From: Campylobacter concisus
Lineage (GTDB): Bacteria; Campylobacterota; Campylobacteria; Campylobacterales; Campylobacteraceae
Assembly: GCF_003048615.2 (NCBI RefSeq)
Contig: NZ_CP049263.1
Span: 1,860,001 to 1,924,000, forward strand
Length of the DNA: 64,000 bases
Reading direction: 5' to 3'
A program made the translations under genes and the position numbers. This document shows, piece after piece, positions 9,596-18,872 of this stretch; positions within the stretch are counted from its first letter, which is position 1; each line of letters begins with the position of its first letter. A model generated the notes under the pieces. The model had not been told where the DNA came from. It made no database searches and saw nothing but the letters and a program-made list of their open reading frames with translations.

Positions 9596-10544
9596 TGGTG
9601 TCCTTTATTAGAAGTTTTGTGCTTCTGTGATGATCTACTTTTAGCGACATTAACACTTTGCGTTTATCAAGTGGTGGGTTAAATTTGCACTCAAAAACGC
9701 CATTTGTCATAGGTACTTTTCTAAAGCCGTCAAAGCCAGTCATGAAAAAACTGCCCTCACTTGCGTTTGTGTCGGTCTTGATGATGAGCTTGTCGATCGC
9801 ATTGTTTTGCGGATAGCCCTCTGGAAATATCCACTGGGCATTTAAAAATTTGCTATTAAAAGTTAGTGCTATCTTTGTGCCATTCATCACTGGCGTTCTG
9901 TAAAGATCATAAACATCGCTTTTATCTGAAACTGCGCCTGAGTTTTGATTTAAAAGTGCTAAAAAGCCAAATTCTTTTGCCAAAGAGACGACCCTACTAT
10001 CAATCTCACCGTAAGGGACTGCGAAGTATTTTGGCTTATAACCCATATGCTTTTCAAAGGTCTCAACGCCCTTTTGAAAGTCCTCTCTTAAGGCCTCATC
10101 GCTAAGTTTAGTCATCCTTGGATGAGCGTATGAGTGGTAACCGATCTCGCCGTAAGCTTCTAGCTCTTTGATCTGATCAAAGTCTAGATAATCACCATAT
10201 TTGTTCGCGCTTGCCTCTACATAGACCATCAAAGCAAATGGGTAGTTATACTCTTTAAATACGCTAAGAGCGTTATTGTAAAAGCTTTTGTATCCATCAT
10301 CAACGGTGATAACGATCCAGTTATCAGGGATCGGCTCGCCAGCATTTACCGCATCGACAAGCCTTGATAGCTTGACAACTTCGTAGCCATTATTTTTGAA
10401 GTATTCAAACTGAGCTCTTAAATTTTGAATAGAAATATCTGTGCTAACGTGCCTTGGATCATCAAAGCGGTGATAAACTAGGATGTGAGCGTCTGCCAAA
10501 GCAAACGTTAGCGTCAAAAGTGACGCTAAAAACGTTTTTATCAT
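9585..10544 (-). CDS. Exported polysaccharide deacetylase-family protein
   Basis: The 319-residue product has a signal peptide ([19 protein letters not shown]) and a NodB-type fold. The metal and catalytic motifs are visible: [10 protein letters not shown] (residues 78-87), [10 protein letters not shown] (residues 135-144) and FAVPYGE near residue 178. Such enzymes remove N- or O-acetyl groups from glycans such as peptidoglycan or exopolysaccharide; the substrate is not known. A beta-rich C-terminal domain of about 90 residues follows. It lies two bases after secG and overlaps frr. Confidence 0.85.
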   Translation of the reverse strand: MIKTFLASLLTLTFALADAHILVYHRFDDPRHVSTDISIQNLRAQFEYFKNNGYEVVKLSRLVDAVNAGEPIPDNWIVITVDDGYKSFYNNALSVFKEYNYPFALMVYVEASANKYGDYLDFDQIKELEAYGEIGYHSYAHPRMTKLSDEALREDFQKGVETFEKHMGYKPKYFAVPYGEIDSRVVSLAKEFGFLALLNQNSGAVSDKSDVYDLYRTPVMNGTKIALTFNSKFLNAQWIFPEGYPQNNAIDKLIIKTDTNASEGSFFMTGFDGFRKVPMTNGVFECKFNPPLDKRKVLMSLKVDHHRSTKLLIKDTNAK

Positions 10545-10546
10545 TG

Positions 10547-10876
10547 TTATTTTGCTGGGTTTTGTGGTGCGCTAGGAGCTGCTGGCACGTCGTTTGATTT
10601 TGGTATGACTAGAGATTTGCTATCGACACTATCAACGATAGAGCGTTTTAGATCTTTGTTGTAAAAATATCCAAGCGCAAGTGTGTTTAGGATAAACAAA
10701 ACGCCTACCACAAAGGTAAATTTAGCCAAAAATCCAGCTGGTCCTTTTGCTCCAAAAAGGCTCTCGTTGCTTCCACTGTATGCTCCAAGACCGATAGATG
10801 AGCTCTTTTGGAGTAAAACTGCGATCGTGATAACGACAGCTAGAACAAATTGCAAGATTAAAAATATTAAACTCAC
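10547..10876 (-). CDS. secG: Protein translocase subunit SecG
   Basis: SecG is the accessory membrane subunit of the SecYEG channel. I take a GTG start at 10874-10876 because it follows AAAGGAAA at good spacing and gives the normal N-terminus (VSLIFLILQFVLAVVITI); an upstream in-frame start would add 14 charged residues. The 109-residue protein has two membrane helices flanking the conserved LLQKSSSIGLGAYSGSNESLFG loop in pieces. The C-terminus is a Pro/Ala-rich tail, common in epsilonproteobacteria. First gene of the secG-deacetylase-frr group. Confidence 0.93.
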   Translation of the reverse strand: MSLIFLILQFVLAVVITIAVLLQKSSSIGLGAYSGSNESLFGAKGPAGFLAKFTFVVGVLFILNTLALGYFYNKDLKRSIVDSVDSKSLVIPKSNDVPAAPSAPQNPAK

Positions 10877-10938
10877 GAAATTTCCTTTAAATTTTTTAAA
10901 TAGTTTGCGATTATACAAGAAAAGATTTAAATTTTTAG

Positions 10939-11322
10939 TTAAAGTTCTTTTTCAAGCTCATAAAGCTCGTATCTTATACTTTTAAAAAGCTCTGCTCGCT
11001 CTAAATTTATAAGCTTGAAGCACTCTTCAAGAACGCGAGCGCTCTCCTGAGCACGCTTGAAATTTGCAGTGATTATCTCATCTAAATTTGATCTTTCTTG
11101 CTCGCTTTTTGTGCTGGTTTTTAAAACGTCGTTTTGTGAATTTCTAAATTTTAAAAATTCTTTTTGCGGGATCTTTGCCTTGTGGCGGAGGAACTTTATC
11201 TTATAGGCGAGCTTAGCATCATCAAAGACATATCTTTTTATATCTTCAACGACGCGAAGCCCTTCTTTTAGCCTATTTAGATTCGCATCTATCACTCGGT
11301 AGATGCGCTCGTCATTAGTCAT
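10939..11322 (-). CDS. ThiD2-like protein, stand-alone N-terminal domain of ThiE fusions
   Basis: The 127-residue protein begins with IYRVIDANLNRLKEGLRVVEDIKRYVFDD (in pieces, residues 7-35), the signature of the ThiD2 family, which is elsewhere fused in front of thiamine-phosphate synthase. ThiD2 is proposed to phosphorylate HMP or HMP-P for thiamine synthesis. Here it is alone. The start overlaps the BI-1 gene by eight bases, so the two are co-transcribed. The family is recognised by eye; no thiamine neighbours or TPP riboswitch are visible. Confidence 0.75.
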   Translation of the reverse strand: MTNDERIYRVIDANLNRLKEGLRVVEDIKRYVFDDAKLAYKIKFLRHKAKIPQKEFLKFRNSQNDVLKTSTKSEQERSNLDEIITANFKRAQESARVLEECFKLINLERAELFKSIRYELYELEKEL

Positions 11323-12013
11323 TTCTATTAAAAATGCCTAAAATTTGTAGTAATGATGTAAATAAATTTACAAAATCAAGATACAAAGCAACTGCACCTT
11401 CAACCGGCGTCTCGTAGTTGCCACGGATGATATTTTGTGTATCAAAAAGTATGTAAGCACTAAATAAGATCGATGAAATACTTGCGATTACAAGTTGAAA
11501 CATCGTGCTTTTAACGAAAATGTTGATGATCGCTGCTACAACGATAACTATCAAAGTTATAAATAGCATCTTGCCCATCGTTGTAAAGTCGCGTTTTGTA
11601 TTCATCGCAAAGACGCTTAATGCACCAAATGCAACCGTTGTCAAACCAAATGCTTGAGCCACGATACTAGCACCACTTGGCATAGCAAGGATCGCTGAAA
11701 GTAGCGGAGTTAGCGTAAGACCGCTTACAAATGTAAATGCAAAAAGAAGTATTAAATTTAATCCCTCTTTACGTTTAGCCGCCATTAGACCAAAAAGCAA
11801 CACAAACTCAAGTATCACAAGTCCCCAAAACAAAAATCTATTTGCCGCAAAAACGCCAGCAATGCTAATGCCTACATAAGCGCCAGCAGTAGCTGAAAGT
11901 AGTGATGCTGCAAAAAGTTGATAAGTTTGTTTTATAAAAGTGCTTAGTGAGCTTTGAGAATACGCAAGCTCTTCTTGATTTTGCTTAGCGTAGTTTCTAT
12001 CATACAAACTCAT
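11315..12013 (-). CDS. Bax inhibitor-1 / YccA family membrane protein
   Basis: The 232-residue protein has seven predicted membrane helices from about residue 30 to 225 after a polar N-terminus (MSLYDRNYAKQNQEEL). The helix order and final hydrophobic segment with LYLDFVNLFTSLLQILG, together with FDTQNIIRG in the loop before it, are typical of the BI-1/TMBIM family. Bacterial members include pH-sensitive calcium-leak proteins and the FtsH-associated YccA; the exact role here is unknown. A good Shine-Dalgarno sequence (AAGGAGAAAA) precedes the ATG. Confidence 0.9.
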   Translation of the reverse strand: MSLYDRNYAKQNQEELAYSQSSLSTFIKQTYQLFAASLLSATAGAYVGISIAGVFAANRFLFWGLVILEFVLLFGLMAAKRKEGLNLILLFAFTFVSGLTLTPLLSAILAMPSGASIVAQAFGLTTVAFGALSVFAMNTKRDFTTMGKMLFITLIVIVVAAIINIFVKSTMFQLVIASISSILFSAYILFDTQNIIRGNYETPVEGAVALYLDFVNLFTSLLQILGIFNRND

Positions 12014-12144
12014 TTTTTCTCCTTATGAATTTTTGTGGTGAGTTTAGCCTAAAATAATTAAACAATATATAAAAAGAAGTTTAATAAAAAATATTAGTTT
12101 AAAGTCCGTTTTAAAGGGCATTTTTTTGATTAAATAAAAGTTGC

Positions 12145-12150
12145 TATAAT
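12145..12150 (+). promoter_or_regulatory. -10 box of the carbonic anhydrase/MscS operon
   Basis: TTGCTATAATCG contains TATAAT at 12145-12150 with the extended TGC-type upstream context, 34 bases ahead of the ATG at 12184. No clear -35 is present. Confidence 0.6.
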
Positions 12151-12183
12151 CGCGATAAAAATATAAAAATGGAGATAAATTTT

Positions 12184-12828
12184 ATGGATGATTCAATACT
12201 TGAAGGTGCAGTAAAATTTATGGAAGATGGCTTTTTAGAGCATGAAGAGCTCTTTAAAAGTCTGCAACACAAGCAAGATCCTCACACGCTTTTCATATCT
12301 TGCGTGGATTCAAGAGTCGTGCCAAATTTGATAACAAACTGCCTACCAGGCGAGCTTTTTATGGTGCGTAATATCGCAAACATCGTGCCACCATATAGAG
12401 TGAGCGAAGAGTTTTTGGCGACTACTTCAGCGATCGAGTATGCGCTTGAAGTTTTAAACATAAAAAACATCATCATCTGCGGACACTCTGATTGTGGCGG
12501 ATGTGCAGCACTTTATGTGGATGAAAAGAAGCTAAAAAACACCCCAAATGTTAAAAACTGGATAAAACTGATCGAGCCAATCAAGCGAGAAGTGCTTAAA
12601 TTTACAAGCGACGATCCAGCCAAAATGGCATGGCTAACTGAGAGACTAAACGTGATAAACTCGATCGAAAACATAATGACCTATCCAAATGTCAAAGAGG
12701 AGTATGAAAGTGGCAAGCTTCAAATTTATGGCTGGCACTACATCATAGAAACTGGCGAAATTTTTAGCTACGATTTAAAAGAGGGCACATTTAAGCTTCT
12801 AGCGGACAAAAGAGGTGAAAATGCGTAA
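12184..12828 (+). CDS. Beta-class carbonic anhydrase
   Basis: The enzyme interconverts CO2 and bicarbonate, important in a capnophilic lifestyle. The 214-residue protein shows all zinc-site residues: Cys40-x-Asp42-x-Arg44 (ISCVDSRV) and His100-x-x-Cys103 (GHSDCGGC). The ATG at 12184 follows GGAG; an earlier ATG at 12169 is upstream of that ribosome site and is rejected. The stop overlaps the MscS start by eight bases. Good candidate for canB/cynT; the name cannot be fixed from sequence alone. Confidence 0.95.
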   Translation: MDDSILEGAVKFMEDGFLEHEELFKSLQHKQDPHTLFISCVDSRVVPNLITNCLPGELFMVRNIANIVPPYRVSEEFLATTSAIEYALEVLNIKNIIICGHSDCGGCAALYVDEKKLKNTPNVKNWIKLIEPIKREVLKFTSDDPAKMAWLTERLNVINSIENIMTYPNVKEEYESGKLQIYGWHYIIETGEIFSYDLKEGTFKLLADKRGENA

Positions 12829-14668
12829 ATTTCTAGCCATTATCCTGCTTTGCTTTACCTTTGCTTTTGCAACTGAGAGCAACAAAACTCAAGAAGAAGA
12901 CGATATCGTCAGCATAACAAATCAAATTCAAACCATAAACAGCCAGATAAATATCATAAAATCTCAACAAAAAGATATAAACGCTTCAAAGGTTGATAAC
13001 TCAAATTTGATCACTCTTCAAAAGAAAAAGAGCGATCTTTTAGAAAAGATACCAAACTACGTCATGCAGATCGAGGTAACACAAAGCGATATAAATAAAT
13101 TCAATCTGCAAAAAGAGGCGCTAGAAAAAAAGGTCGCAAGACTTGAGAAGCAGTCAAACAAGGATGCCTACATCCAAAGTGCTATCGAGCTTGAGAAGAT
13201 GAAGGTTGATTACGCTTACTACTCAGCGCTTATTAGCCTAGAAGAGGTCTTTAAAAAGGGTGCTAAGGCAAATTCTATAAGAGATGTGATAGATAATGGA
13301 CTTTTAAATTTACAGACAAATTCTTATGTAAGCATAAAAGATCTAAAAGACTCACTAAATGACACTTCAGGCTCTTATGACAGCGCCTTTTTTGATCTTG
13401 AACTAAAAAAAGAGAGTGAAGAAGAAATTTTAACTTATCTTAAAAATAACGCCGATCTTCTAAGCTCAAGCATGCTCTTGTCTGAGCTAAATTTAGTCGA
13501 TGCAGTCGAATACATAAACAAAGTAACTGACATAAATTCAAGTAAATTTAACATCGGTAAGATCGTTGTTATCGTTGCGATATTTTTATTTTTCGTCTCG
13601 CTAACTAGAATTCTAGCCAAACTAACCTACTGGCTAATGTCACTCATCGCTTCAGGCGAAGGGGTAAAAGAGGCTAAAAATCAGATCGTTGATATCGTGA
13701 AAAAGCCGATCTCAGCACTTCTTATCATCTATGCGCTAAATATCTGTATCGGCGTTGGATTTTACCCAGTGCCAGTGCCTCTAACGGTAGCAAATATCTT
13801 TTCTATCATATATATAGTCGCATTTTCATGGCTTGTCCTAACCATACTAAATGGCTACGGCATCGCTATAATCGATAAGATCGCGCAAAAAAGCAAGCGT
13901 AAAGAGGTGATAAACCTAGCGCTAAAAGTGATCTACGTGATCGTGTTAATTATCACACTTTTACTGATCCTTCAAAAGCTTGGCTTTGATATCTCAGCGC
14001 TCATCGCCTCACTTGGTATCGGTGGTCTTGCTGTTGCCTTCGCTGCTAAAGACATCATCGCAAACTTCTTTGCCTCTGTTATGATGCTCTTTGACAACTC
14101 ATTTTCACAAGGCGACTGGATAGTTTGTGGCGACATCGAGGGCACGGTTGTTGAGATAGGCTTTAGAAAAACAACAGTTAGAAGCTTTGATAACGCCCTT
14201 ATCTTCGTGCCAAACTCAAAGCTAGCAAGCGATCCTGTTAGAAACTGGAGCAGAAGAAAGGTTGGCAGACGTATAAGAATGGTTATTGGCATCGAGTATG
14301 GACCAACTACTGATGAGATCAAAAAATGTGTAAATGACATCAAAAATATGCTGATAAATCACCCAGATATCGCTAAAAGTGAAGATATCGCGGCTAATAA
14401 AAGAGGCCTAAAATATAGACAAAACATAGTCTCAGTTGATGACTACGCTGGATATAAGTCAAATTTATTTGTCGTGGTTGATGACTTTGCTGATAGCTCG
14501 ATAAATATCCTAGTTTATTGCTTTGCAAAAACTATCGTTTGGGGAGATTTTCTAGACGTAAAACAAGATGTAATGTTAAAAATTATGGATATTTTAAAGC
14601 AAAATGGTCTAAATTTTGCATTCCCAAGCCAAAGCTTGTATATCGAAAATATCAAAGATAAAATTTAA
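12821..14668 (+). CDS. Large MscS-family mechanosensitive channel
   Basis: The 615-residue product has a signal peptide (cleavage near residue 20), a periplasmic coiled-coil region to about residue 235 rich in Lys/Glu/Ser, then five hydrophobic helices. The last carries the MscS pore signature ASLGIGGLAVAFAAKDIIANF (about 392-412), followed by the beta domain with DNSFSQGDWIV and a C-terminal alpha/beta domain. The length and periplasmic part recall the longer MscS relatives. The ATG at 12821 follows AGAGG; a GTG at 12815 is less likely. Co-transcribed with the carbonic anhydrase. Confidence 0.92.
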   Translation: MRKFLAIILLCFTFAFATESNKTQEEDDIVSITNQIQTINSQINIIKSQQKDINASKVDNSNLITLQKKKSDLLEKIPNYVMQIEVTQSDINKFNLQKEALEKKVARLEKQSNKDAYIQSAIELEKMKVDYAYYSALISLEEVFKKGAKANSIRDVIDNGLLNLQTNSYVSIKDLKDSLNDTSGSYDSAFFDLELKKESEEEILTYLKNNADLLSSSMLLSELNLVDAVEYINKVTDINSSKFNIGKIVVIVAIFLFFVSLTRILAKLTYWLMSLIASGEGVKEAKNQIVDIVKKPISALLIIYALNICIGVGFYPVPVPLTVANIFSIIYIVAFSWLVLTILNGYGIAIIDKIAQKSKRKEVINLALKVIYVIVLIITLLLILQKLGFDISALIASLGIGGLAVAFAAKDIIANFFASVMMLFDNSFSQGDWIVCGDIEGTVVEIGFRKTTVRSFDNALIFVPNSKLASDPVRNWSRRKVGRRIRMVIGIEYGPTTDEIKKCVNDIKNMLINHPDIAKSEDIAANKRGLKYRQNIVSVDDYAGYKSNLFVVVDDFADSSINILVYCFAKTIVWGDFLDVKQDVMLKIMDILKQNGLNFAFPSQSLYIENIKDKI

Positions 14669-14678
14669 GGAGAGAAAA

Positions 14679-14837
14679 ATGAGTGATGATTTTGACTACG
14701 AAGAGGTAGAAGAAGACTACTCTGAATTTAACGACGAGGATGAGGATAGTAGCGATAGCTATGACTATAACTACGACGAAAATGACTACAACTATGAAGA
14801 TAGCGATGAGGATGAGGATAGTTACGACTCGTATTAA
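14679..14837 (+). CDS. Small hyperacidic Asp/Glu/Tyr/Ser protein
   Basis: A 52-residue protein made almost only of Asp, Glu, Tyr, Ser and Asn, starting at the ATG at 14679 behind AAGGAGAG, an excellent ribosome site. It contains repeated short units such as YNYDENDYNYED and DSDEDEDSYDS. It has no basic residues at all and no predicted membrane segment or signal. It begins 10 bases after the MscS stop, so it is probably in the same transcript. I know no family; a calcium-binding or electrostatic role is speculation. Confidence 0.7.
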   Translation: MSDDFDYEEVEEDYSEFNDEDEDSSDSYDYNYDENDYNYEDSDEDEDSYDSY

Positions 14838-14884
14838 AATGATCTAAATTAAATTTAATGGAATAAATTTACAGGAGTTTTGTT

Positions 14885-15964
14885 TTGACACAAGATTTTA
14901 TAGAACAAGGTAGTTATAAAGCGATAGATAATATCTATAAAACGATATTAAATGCAATGATCGCTGTAAATGTAGCATCTTTGGTAATTTTTGCAATAGC
15001 AAGCTCGCCAATAATTCTTGCTTGTCTGCTATTTGCAGCAGTAGGTGTGGCACTTAGGGCAAAATTTGACATAAAACAAAGGGTGCTAATATCTATTGTA
15101 TTTCACTTAAATATAATTTTGCTCGTAGTTGCTGGGGTTATAAGCATAGGTTGGAATAGTGGAATTTGGATATCGCTTGTTGGAGTGATCTTCATAAACT
15201 ATTTCTTAGCTTTTGACTCAAAAAGTCTTACTTATATTGTTGCTGCTTTTGAGTTAGCCTTGCTTATACTTCTTTATTTTATATATAAAGATATACTACC
15301 TACAACTCCTAGTGTAACGCAAATTGCCACAACTATTGGAAGTATAGTATTTGCCTTTTATATTGTTTTAAAACTTTCTATTTTTGCTGATGTTATCACA
15401 TCTAGTGGATATCAACAAATAAGAAAAGAGACAGAAGAGCTAGAAAAAGACTCGAAGCACGACTTTTTAACAGGTCTTTTAAATAGGCGAACTATCGAAA
15501 GAACACTTAAATACGAACTAAAAGCAACCAAAGAACGAAACAGTAATACAAACTTAGTAATAATGCTAGGAGATATTGATAACTTCAAAAAGATAAATGA
15601 TACCTATGGGCACGATTGGGGTGACAAGGTTTTAAAAGATGTCGCTAACGCTTTAAAAAAATCTTTCAGAAATGAAGACTATGTCTGCCGCTGGGGTGGT
15701 GAAGAATTTTTAGTCATCTTGCCTGATACAAAGATAGATTTTATACATGAAGTGAGCAAAAGACTTAAAAAACAAATAAACAATGCAAAACTTCCAGATA
15801 AAACTCCAGTTACTATGACATTTGGCATGCTTATATGCGCAAATGGTGTTGAAGTTGGTTTTGAAGAAGCAGTAAATTTAGTAGATAAATTGCTTTATAA
15901 CGGAAAACAAAACGGCAAAGATCGTATCGAGCTAGAAATTTTAAGAAAGGGCACAAATGCGTAA
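14885..15964 (+). CDS. Membrane-bound diguanylate cyclase (GGDEF), first of two
   Basis: The 359-residue protein has about six membrane helices (residues 20-175), a short coiled linker and a GGDEF domain beginning at HDFLTGLLNRRT. The active site is GGEEF (271-275), and the RNED motif nine residues before it matches the allosteric I-site RxxD spacing of PleD, so product inhibition is likely. Substrate-binding residues in LGDIDNFKKINDTYGHDWGD are intact, predicting synthesis of c-di-GMP from GTP. The start is TTG after AGGAG (14873-14877). It overlaps the next cyclase by eight bases. Confidence 0.93.
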   Translation: MTQDFIEQGSYKAIDNIYKTILNAMIAVNVASLVIFAIASSPIILACLLFAAVGVALRAKFDIKQRVLISIVFHLNIILLVVAGVISIGWNSGIWISLVGVIFINYFLAFDSKSLTYIVAAFELALLILLYFIYKDILPTTPSVTQIATTIGSIVFAFYIVLKLSIFADVITSSGYQQIRKETEELEKDSKHDFLTGLLNRRTIERTLKYELKATKERNSNTNLVIMLGDIDNFKKINDTYGHDWGDKVLKDVANALKKSFRNEDYVCRWGGEEFLVILPDTKIDFIHEVSKRLKKQINNAKLPDKTPVTMTFGMLICANGVEVGFEEAVNLVDKLLYNGKQNGKDRIELEILRKGTNA

Positions 15965-17009
15965 AATTTCACTATATTCGGCTTTGAAGATTATTCTTTG
16001 TGCAGTCTTTTCTATCCATGCTTTTTATCTTTGCATATTTTCATTAATGGGCGAAGAAATTTTAGCAGTTACAAATGTATTCTCAGTGGCAATCTATTTT
16101 TTTCTTGTAAGGCTCATTTGCGATAGCTCTGAAAATAGTAAACTTGTAATGGTTATACTTCAGTTAGAAATTTTATTTCACACATTGGTTTGTATTTTAA
16201 CGCTTGGCTGGGGATATGGTTTTGAACTTCTATTTTTGGCGACTTCATTGATATTATTTTTTACTTCACTTAGTTACAGAACCTTTAACTACATAATAAT
16301 TGTAATCCAAATACTTTTACTAATAGCTTGTTATTGGTATCTAGAGGGTCAACCTATAAGATATTTTGATAAGTTTAAAGATATACTTTTCATTTTTAAC
16401 TTAAGCATGGTTTGTATATTTTCAGTCATTATCTCATACCTTTTAGAAAGTTCAAATTTATTTATATTTTTAAGCATTTTGGAAGAAAAAGAAATGGCTA
16501 AAAATATCCTAAATCACGATCCGCTAACCGGTCTTTTAAATCGCGCTTCGATGCAGCAAATTTTAAACCAAAAAGAACTTTATGAAAATAGAGATTTTGC
16601 AATCGTGATGTGTGATATAGACAATTTTAAAAAAATAAACGATACCTATGGCCACGGTGCAGGAGATGCTGTTTTAAAAAGTTTATCAGGCATATTTAAA
16701 AGCACCTTTAGAGATGAAGATAGGGTGGCTAGATTTGGTGGCGAAGAATTTTTAGCTGTTGTTACAGGTATCAAAAAAGATGCTGCTGTAAACGTAGTAG
16801 AGCGTGTAAGAGAGACTCTTAATAAAAACATAGTTGAGTTTGAAAATATAAAAATAAATGCAACTATGACATTTGGAGTTGTTGCGCATGATGGCACAGG
16901 TGAGTTTAGCTTAGAAAAGATGATCAAGCAAGCTGACGAGCTACTTTATGTAGGTAAGCGAAATGGTAAAAATATCGTTATGAGTGCGGATTACGATCCA
17001 AAAGGATAA
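15957..17009 (+). CDS. Membrane-bound diguanylate cyclase (GGDEF), second of two
   Basis: A paralogue of the gene before it: 350 residues, about six membrane helices in residues 5-170, a linker and a GGDEF domain starting at HDPLTGLLNRAS. The active site GGEEF is at residues 261-265 and the I-site RDED (RxxD) precedes it at the correct distance. The N-terminal membrane domains of the two differ in sequence, suggesting different signals feeding one second messenger. The ATG overlaps the upstream stop, so the pair is translated together. A strong terminator follows immediately. Confidence 0.93.
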   Translation: MRKISLYSALKIILCAVFSIHAFYLCIFSLMGEEILAVTNVFSVAIYFFLVRLICDSSENSKLVMVILQLEILFHTLVCILTLGWGYGFELLFLATSLILFFTSLSYRTFNYIIIVIQILLLIACYWYLEGQPIRYFDKFKDILFIFNLSMVCIFSVIISYLLESSNLFIFLSILEEKEMAKNILNHDPLTGLLNRASMQQILNQKELYENRDFAIVMCDIDNFKKINDTYGHGAGDAVLKSLSGIFKSTFRDEDRVARFGGEEFLAVVTGIKKDAAVNVVERVRETLNKNIVEFENIKINATMTFGVVAHDGTGEFSLEKMIKQADELLYVGKRNGKNIVMSADYDPKG

Positions 17010-17035
17010 ATTTAGAGGCAAGAGCCTCTAAATTT
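17008..17035. terminator. Bidirectional terminator between the cyclase pair and dctM
   Basis: AAATTTAGAGGC (17008-17019) and GCCTCTAAATTT (17024-17035) form a perfect 12-bp stem with an AAGA loop, with T-rich flanks in both directions. It includes parts of both flanking stop codons, so it serves both convergent transcripts. Confidence 0.85.
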
Positions 17036-18318
17036 TAATGTCCATACATTATGTTTGGTAGCCAAAGTGAAATTTGCGGTATATAAGTAACCAAGATAAG
17101 GCCAAAGAACAAGGTTAGCGTCCATGGCAAGCACGCCATTATGACCTCTTTTAAGTTCATATTTGTAAGACCGCTTGCGACAAATAAATTTAGTCCAACA
17201 GGCGGGGTCACCATACCTATCTCCATATTTACAACCAAGATGATACCAAAGTGAATAGGATCGACGCCAAGTTGCGTAGCTATCGGAAGCAAGAGTGGCA
17301 CCATGATCATGATAACGCTTGAAGGCTCCATAAACTGACCCATGATAAAGAGCAAGATATTTACAAATATCAAGAACCCTATCATGCCGATATTTGCATC
17401 AAGTATCATCGAAGCGATCGCTTGAGGGATTTGCTCACTAGTTAGCAAATATGCAAAAACAACGGCATTTGCGATGATGAAAAATATCATAGCTGTTGTA
17501 AGGGCTGAGTCTAGGCAGATATCCCAAAGATCTCTTATCTTTATATCTCTATATATGAAAAGTGAGATAAATAGCGCATAGACCGCACTTGCTGCAGCAG
17601 CTTCAGTCGGAGTGAAAATGCCTCCATAGATTCCGCCAATAACCACAACGACGATTAGCAAAGCCCAAAAAGCTTTTGCAAATTTCTGCACTCTTACTTT
17701 AAGTGGCTCAGCCTTAGTCGCTTTAAATCCAAGTTTTTTTGCTCCAACATAAGTTTGAACTAACATAAAAGCTCCAAGCATAAGACCAGGCATGACGCCC
17801 GCCATAAAGAGCTTGCCGATACTAACCTCAGCAGTTACGCCATAAACTATCATAACAACTGAAGGTGGGATCAAAATTCCAAGCGAGCCAGCCGTAGTTA
17901 TGCCGCCCACTGCGTACTCTTTTGGATAGCCAGCCTCTTTTATCGCTGCAAACATAATTGAGCCAATAGCCACAACCGTCGCAGGCGAGCTTCCAGAGAC
18001 GGCTGCAAAGATGATGCAGGCAAATATCGCACTCATAGGCAAGCCACCTGGCAAGTGTCCGACCATAGACTTTGCAAAGTCGATGATACGTCTTGCTGAG
18101 CCGCCTTTGCTTAGTAAATTTCCGGCCAAGATAAACATCGGTATCGCCATTAGCGAAAATTTATTGATACCATCAAAAATTAGCTGTGGGATCGTAGCGA
18201 TGTCGATATCTGTAAAAAATATCATCGTTAAAACGGTGCTTGTACCTAGCGAAACCGCGACTGGCACGCCTATTAGCATCAGTGCAAAAAGTAGGATAAA
18301 TAAAAATGCTATTGTCAT
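17035..18318 (-). CDS. dctM: TRAP transporter large permease DctM
   Basis: The 427-residue integral membrane protein has about 12 helices and the family hallmarks GGLPMSAIFACIIFAAVSGSSPATVVAIG (in pieces around residues 90-120) and a GSLGILIPPSVVMIVYG loop (residues 146-162). Together with DctQ it carries a substrate handed over by DctP using a sodium gradient. The substrate is probably a C4-dicarboxylate or related organic acid, inferred from similarity only. It follows dctQ by 11 bases. Confidence 0.95.
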   Translation of the reverse strand: MTIAFLFILLFALMLIGVPVAVSLGTSTVLTMIFFTDIDIATIPQLIFDGINKFSLMAIPMFILAGNLLSKGGSARRIIDFAKSMVGHLPGGLPMSAIFACIIFAAVSGSSPATVVAIGSIMFAAIKEAGYPKEYAVGGITTAGSLGILIPPSVVMIVYGVTAEVSIGKLFMAGVMPGLMLGAFMLVQTYVGAKKLGFKATKAEPLKVRVQKFAKAFWALLIVVVVIGGIYGGIFTPTEAAAASAVYALFISLFIYRDIKIRDLWDICLDSALTTAMIFFIIANAVVFAYLLTSEQIPQAIASMILDANIGMIGFLIFVNILLFIMGQFMEPSSVIMIMVPLLLPIATQLGVDPIHFGIILVVNMEIGMVTPPVGLNLFVASGLTNMNLKEVIMACLPWTLTLFFGLILVTYIPQISLWLPNIMYGH

Positions 18319-18329
18319 CTTTTTTCTCC

Positions 18330-18872
18330 TTAGTCTTTGACTACGCTACCATGAGCTAGCTCGTGCGCTTCGTTGCTTACGACCTTTGCTGCAGGAGTTA
18401 GAGCTACTTTGATAGCTTTTTCAGCCGAGCGGTAGCTAGCTGTGACAAAGGCTATTGGAAGCACTAGCATAGGAACCCATTGAGGTATGCCAAGGTCTAT
18501 TATCATCTGCTCGATCTCGTGTAAAATTTTAAGATAATCCACCGAATAAACCGCGATAAATATCAAAAAGACAGTTGTTAAGATGTGCGAAAAGAGCAGG
18601 CACGCTTTCGCAAGCGCTGGTGGAAATTTCTCCACCAAGATAGTTACGCTCACGTGGATGCCCTTGTTAAAGCCATACGCTGCGGCAAAAAACGCCGACC
18701 AAATGAAGAGGTAGTTTGATAGCTCGCTCGCCCATGACCAGCTTTTGTCGAAAAAGTATCTGGCCACGACGTTGGCAAAGGCTAGTAGCGTTCCACTAGC
18801 TAGCCCTAAAACGGCGATAGTCTTATTGAGCGAGACTATCAATATATCAAGAGCGTTAATGAAATTTTTCAT
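18330..18872 (-). CDS. dctQ: TRAP transporter small permease DctQ
   Basis: The 180-residue protein has four membrane helices and the DctQ marker WASELSNYLFIWSAFFAAAYG (in pieces around residues 42-62) with GIHVSVTILVEKFP following it. It is the small membrane subunit that pairs with DctM. The first base of its start is shared with the dctP stop region (one-base overlap), so the operon order is dctP-dctQ-dctM. The C-terminal 25 residues are polar and lineage-specific. Confidence 0.92.
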   Translation of the reverse strand: MKNFINALDILIVSLNKTIAVLGLASGTLLAFANVVARYFFDKSWSWASELSNYLFIWSAFFAAAYGFNKGIHVSVTILVEKFPPALAKACLLFSHILTTVFLIFIAVYSVDYLKILHEIEQMIIDLGIPQWVPMLVLPIAFVTASYRSAEKAIKVALTPAAKVVSNEAHELAHGSVVKD

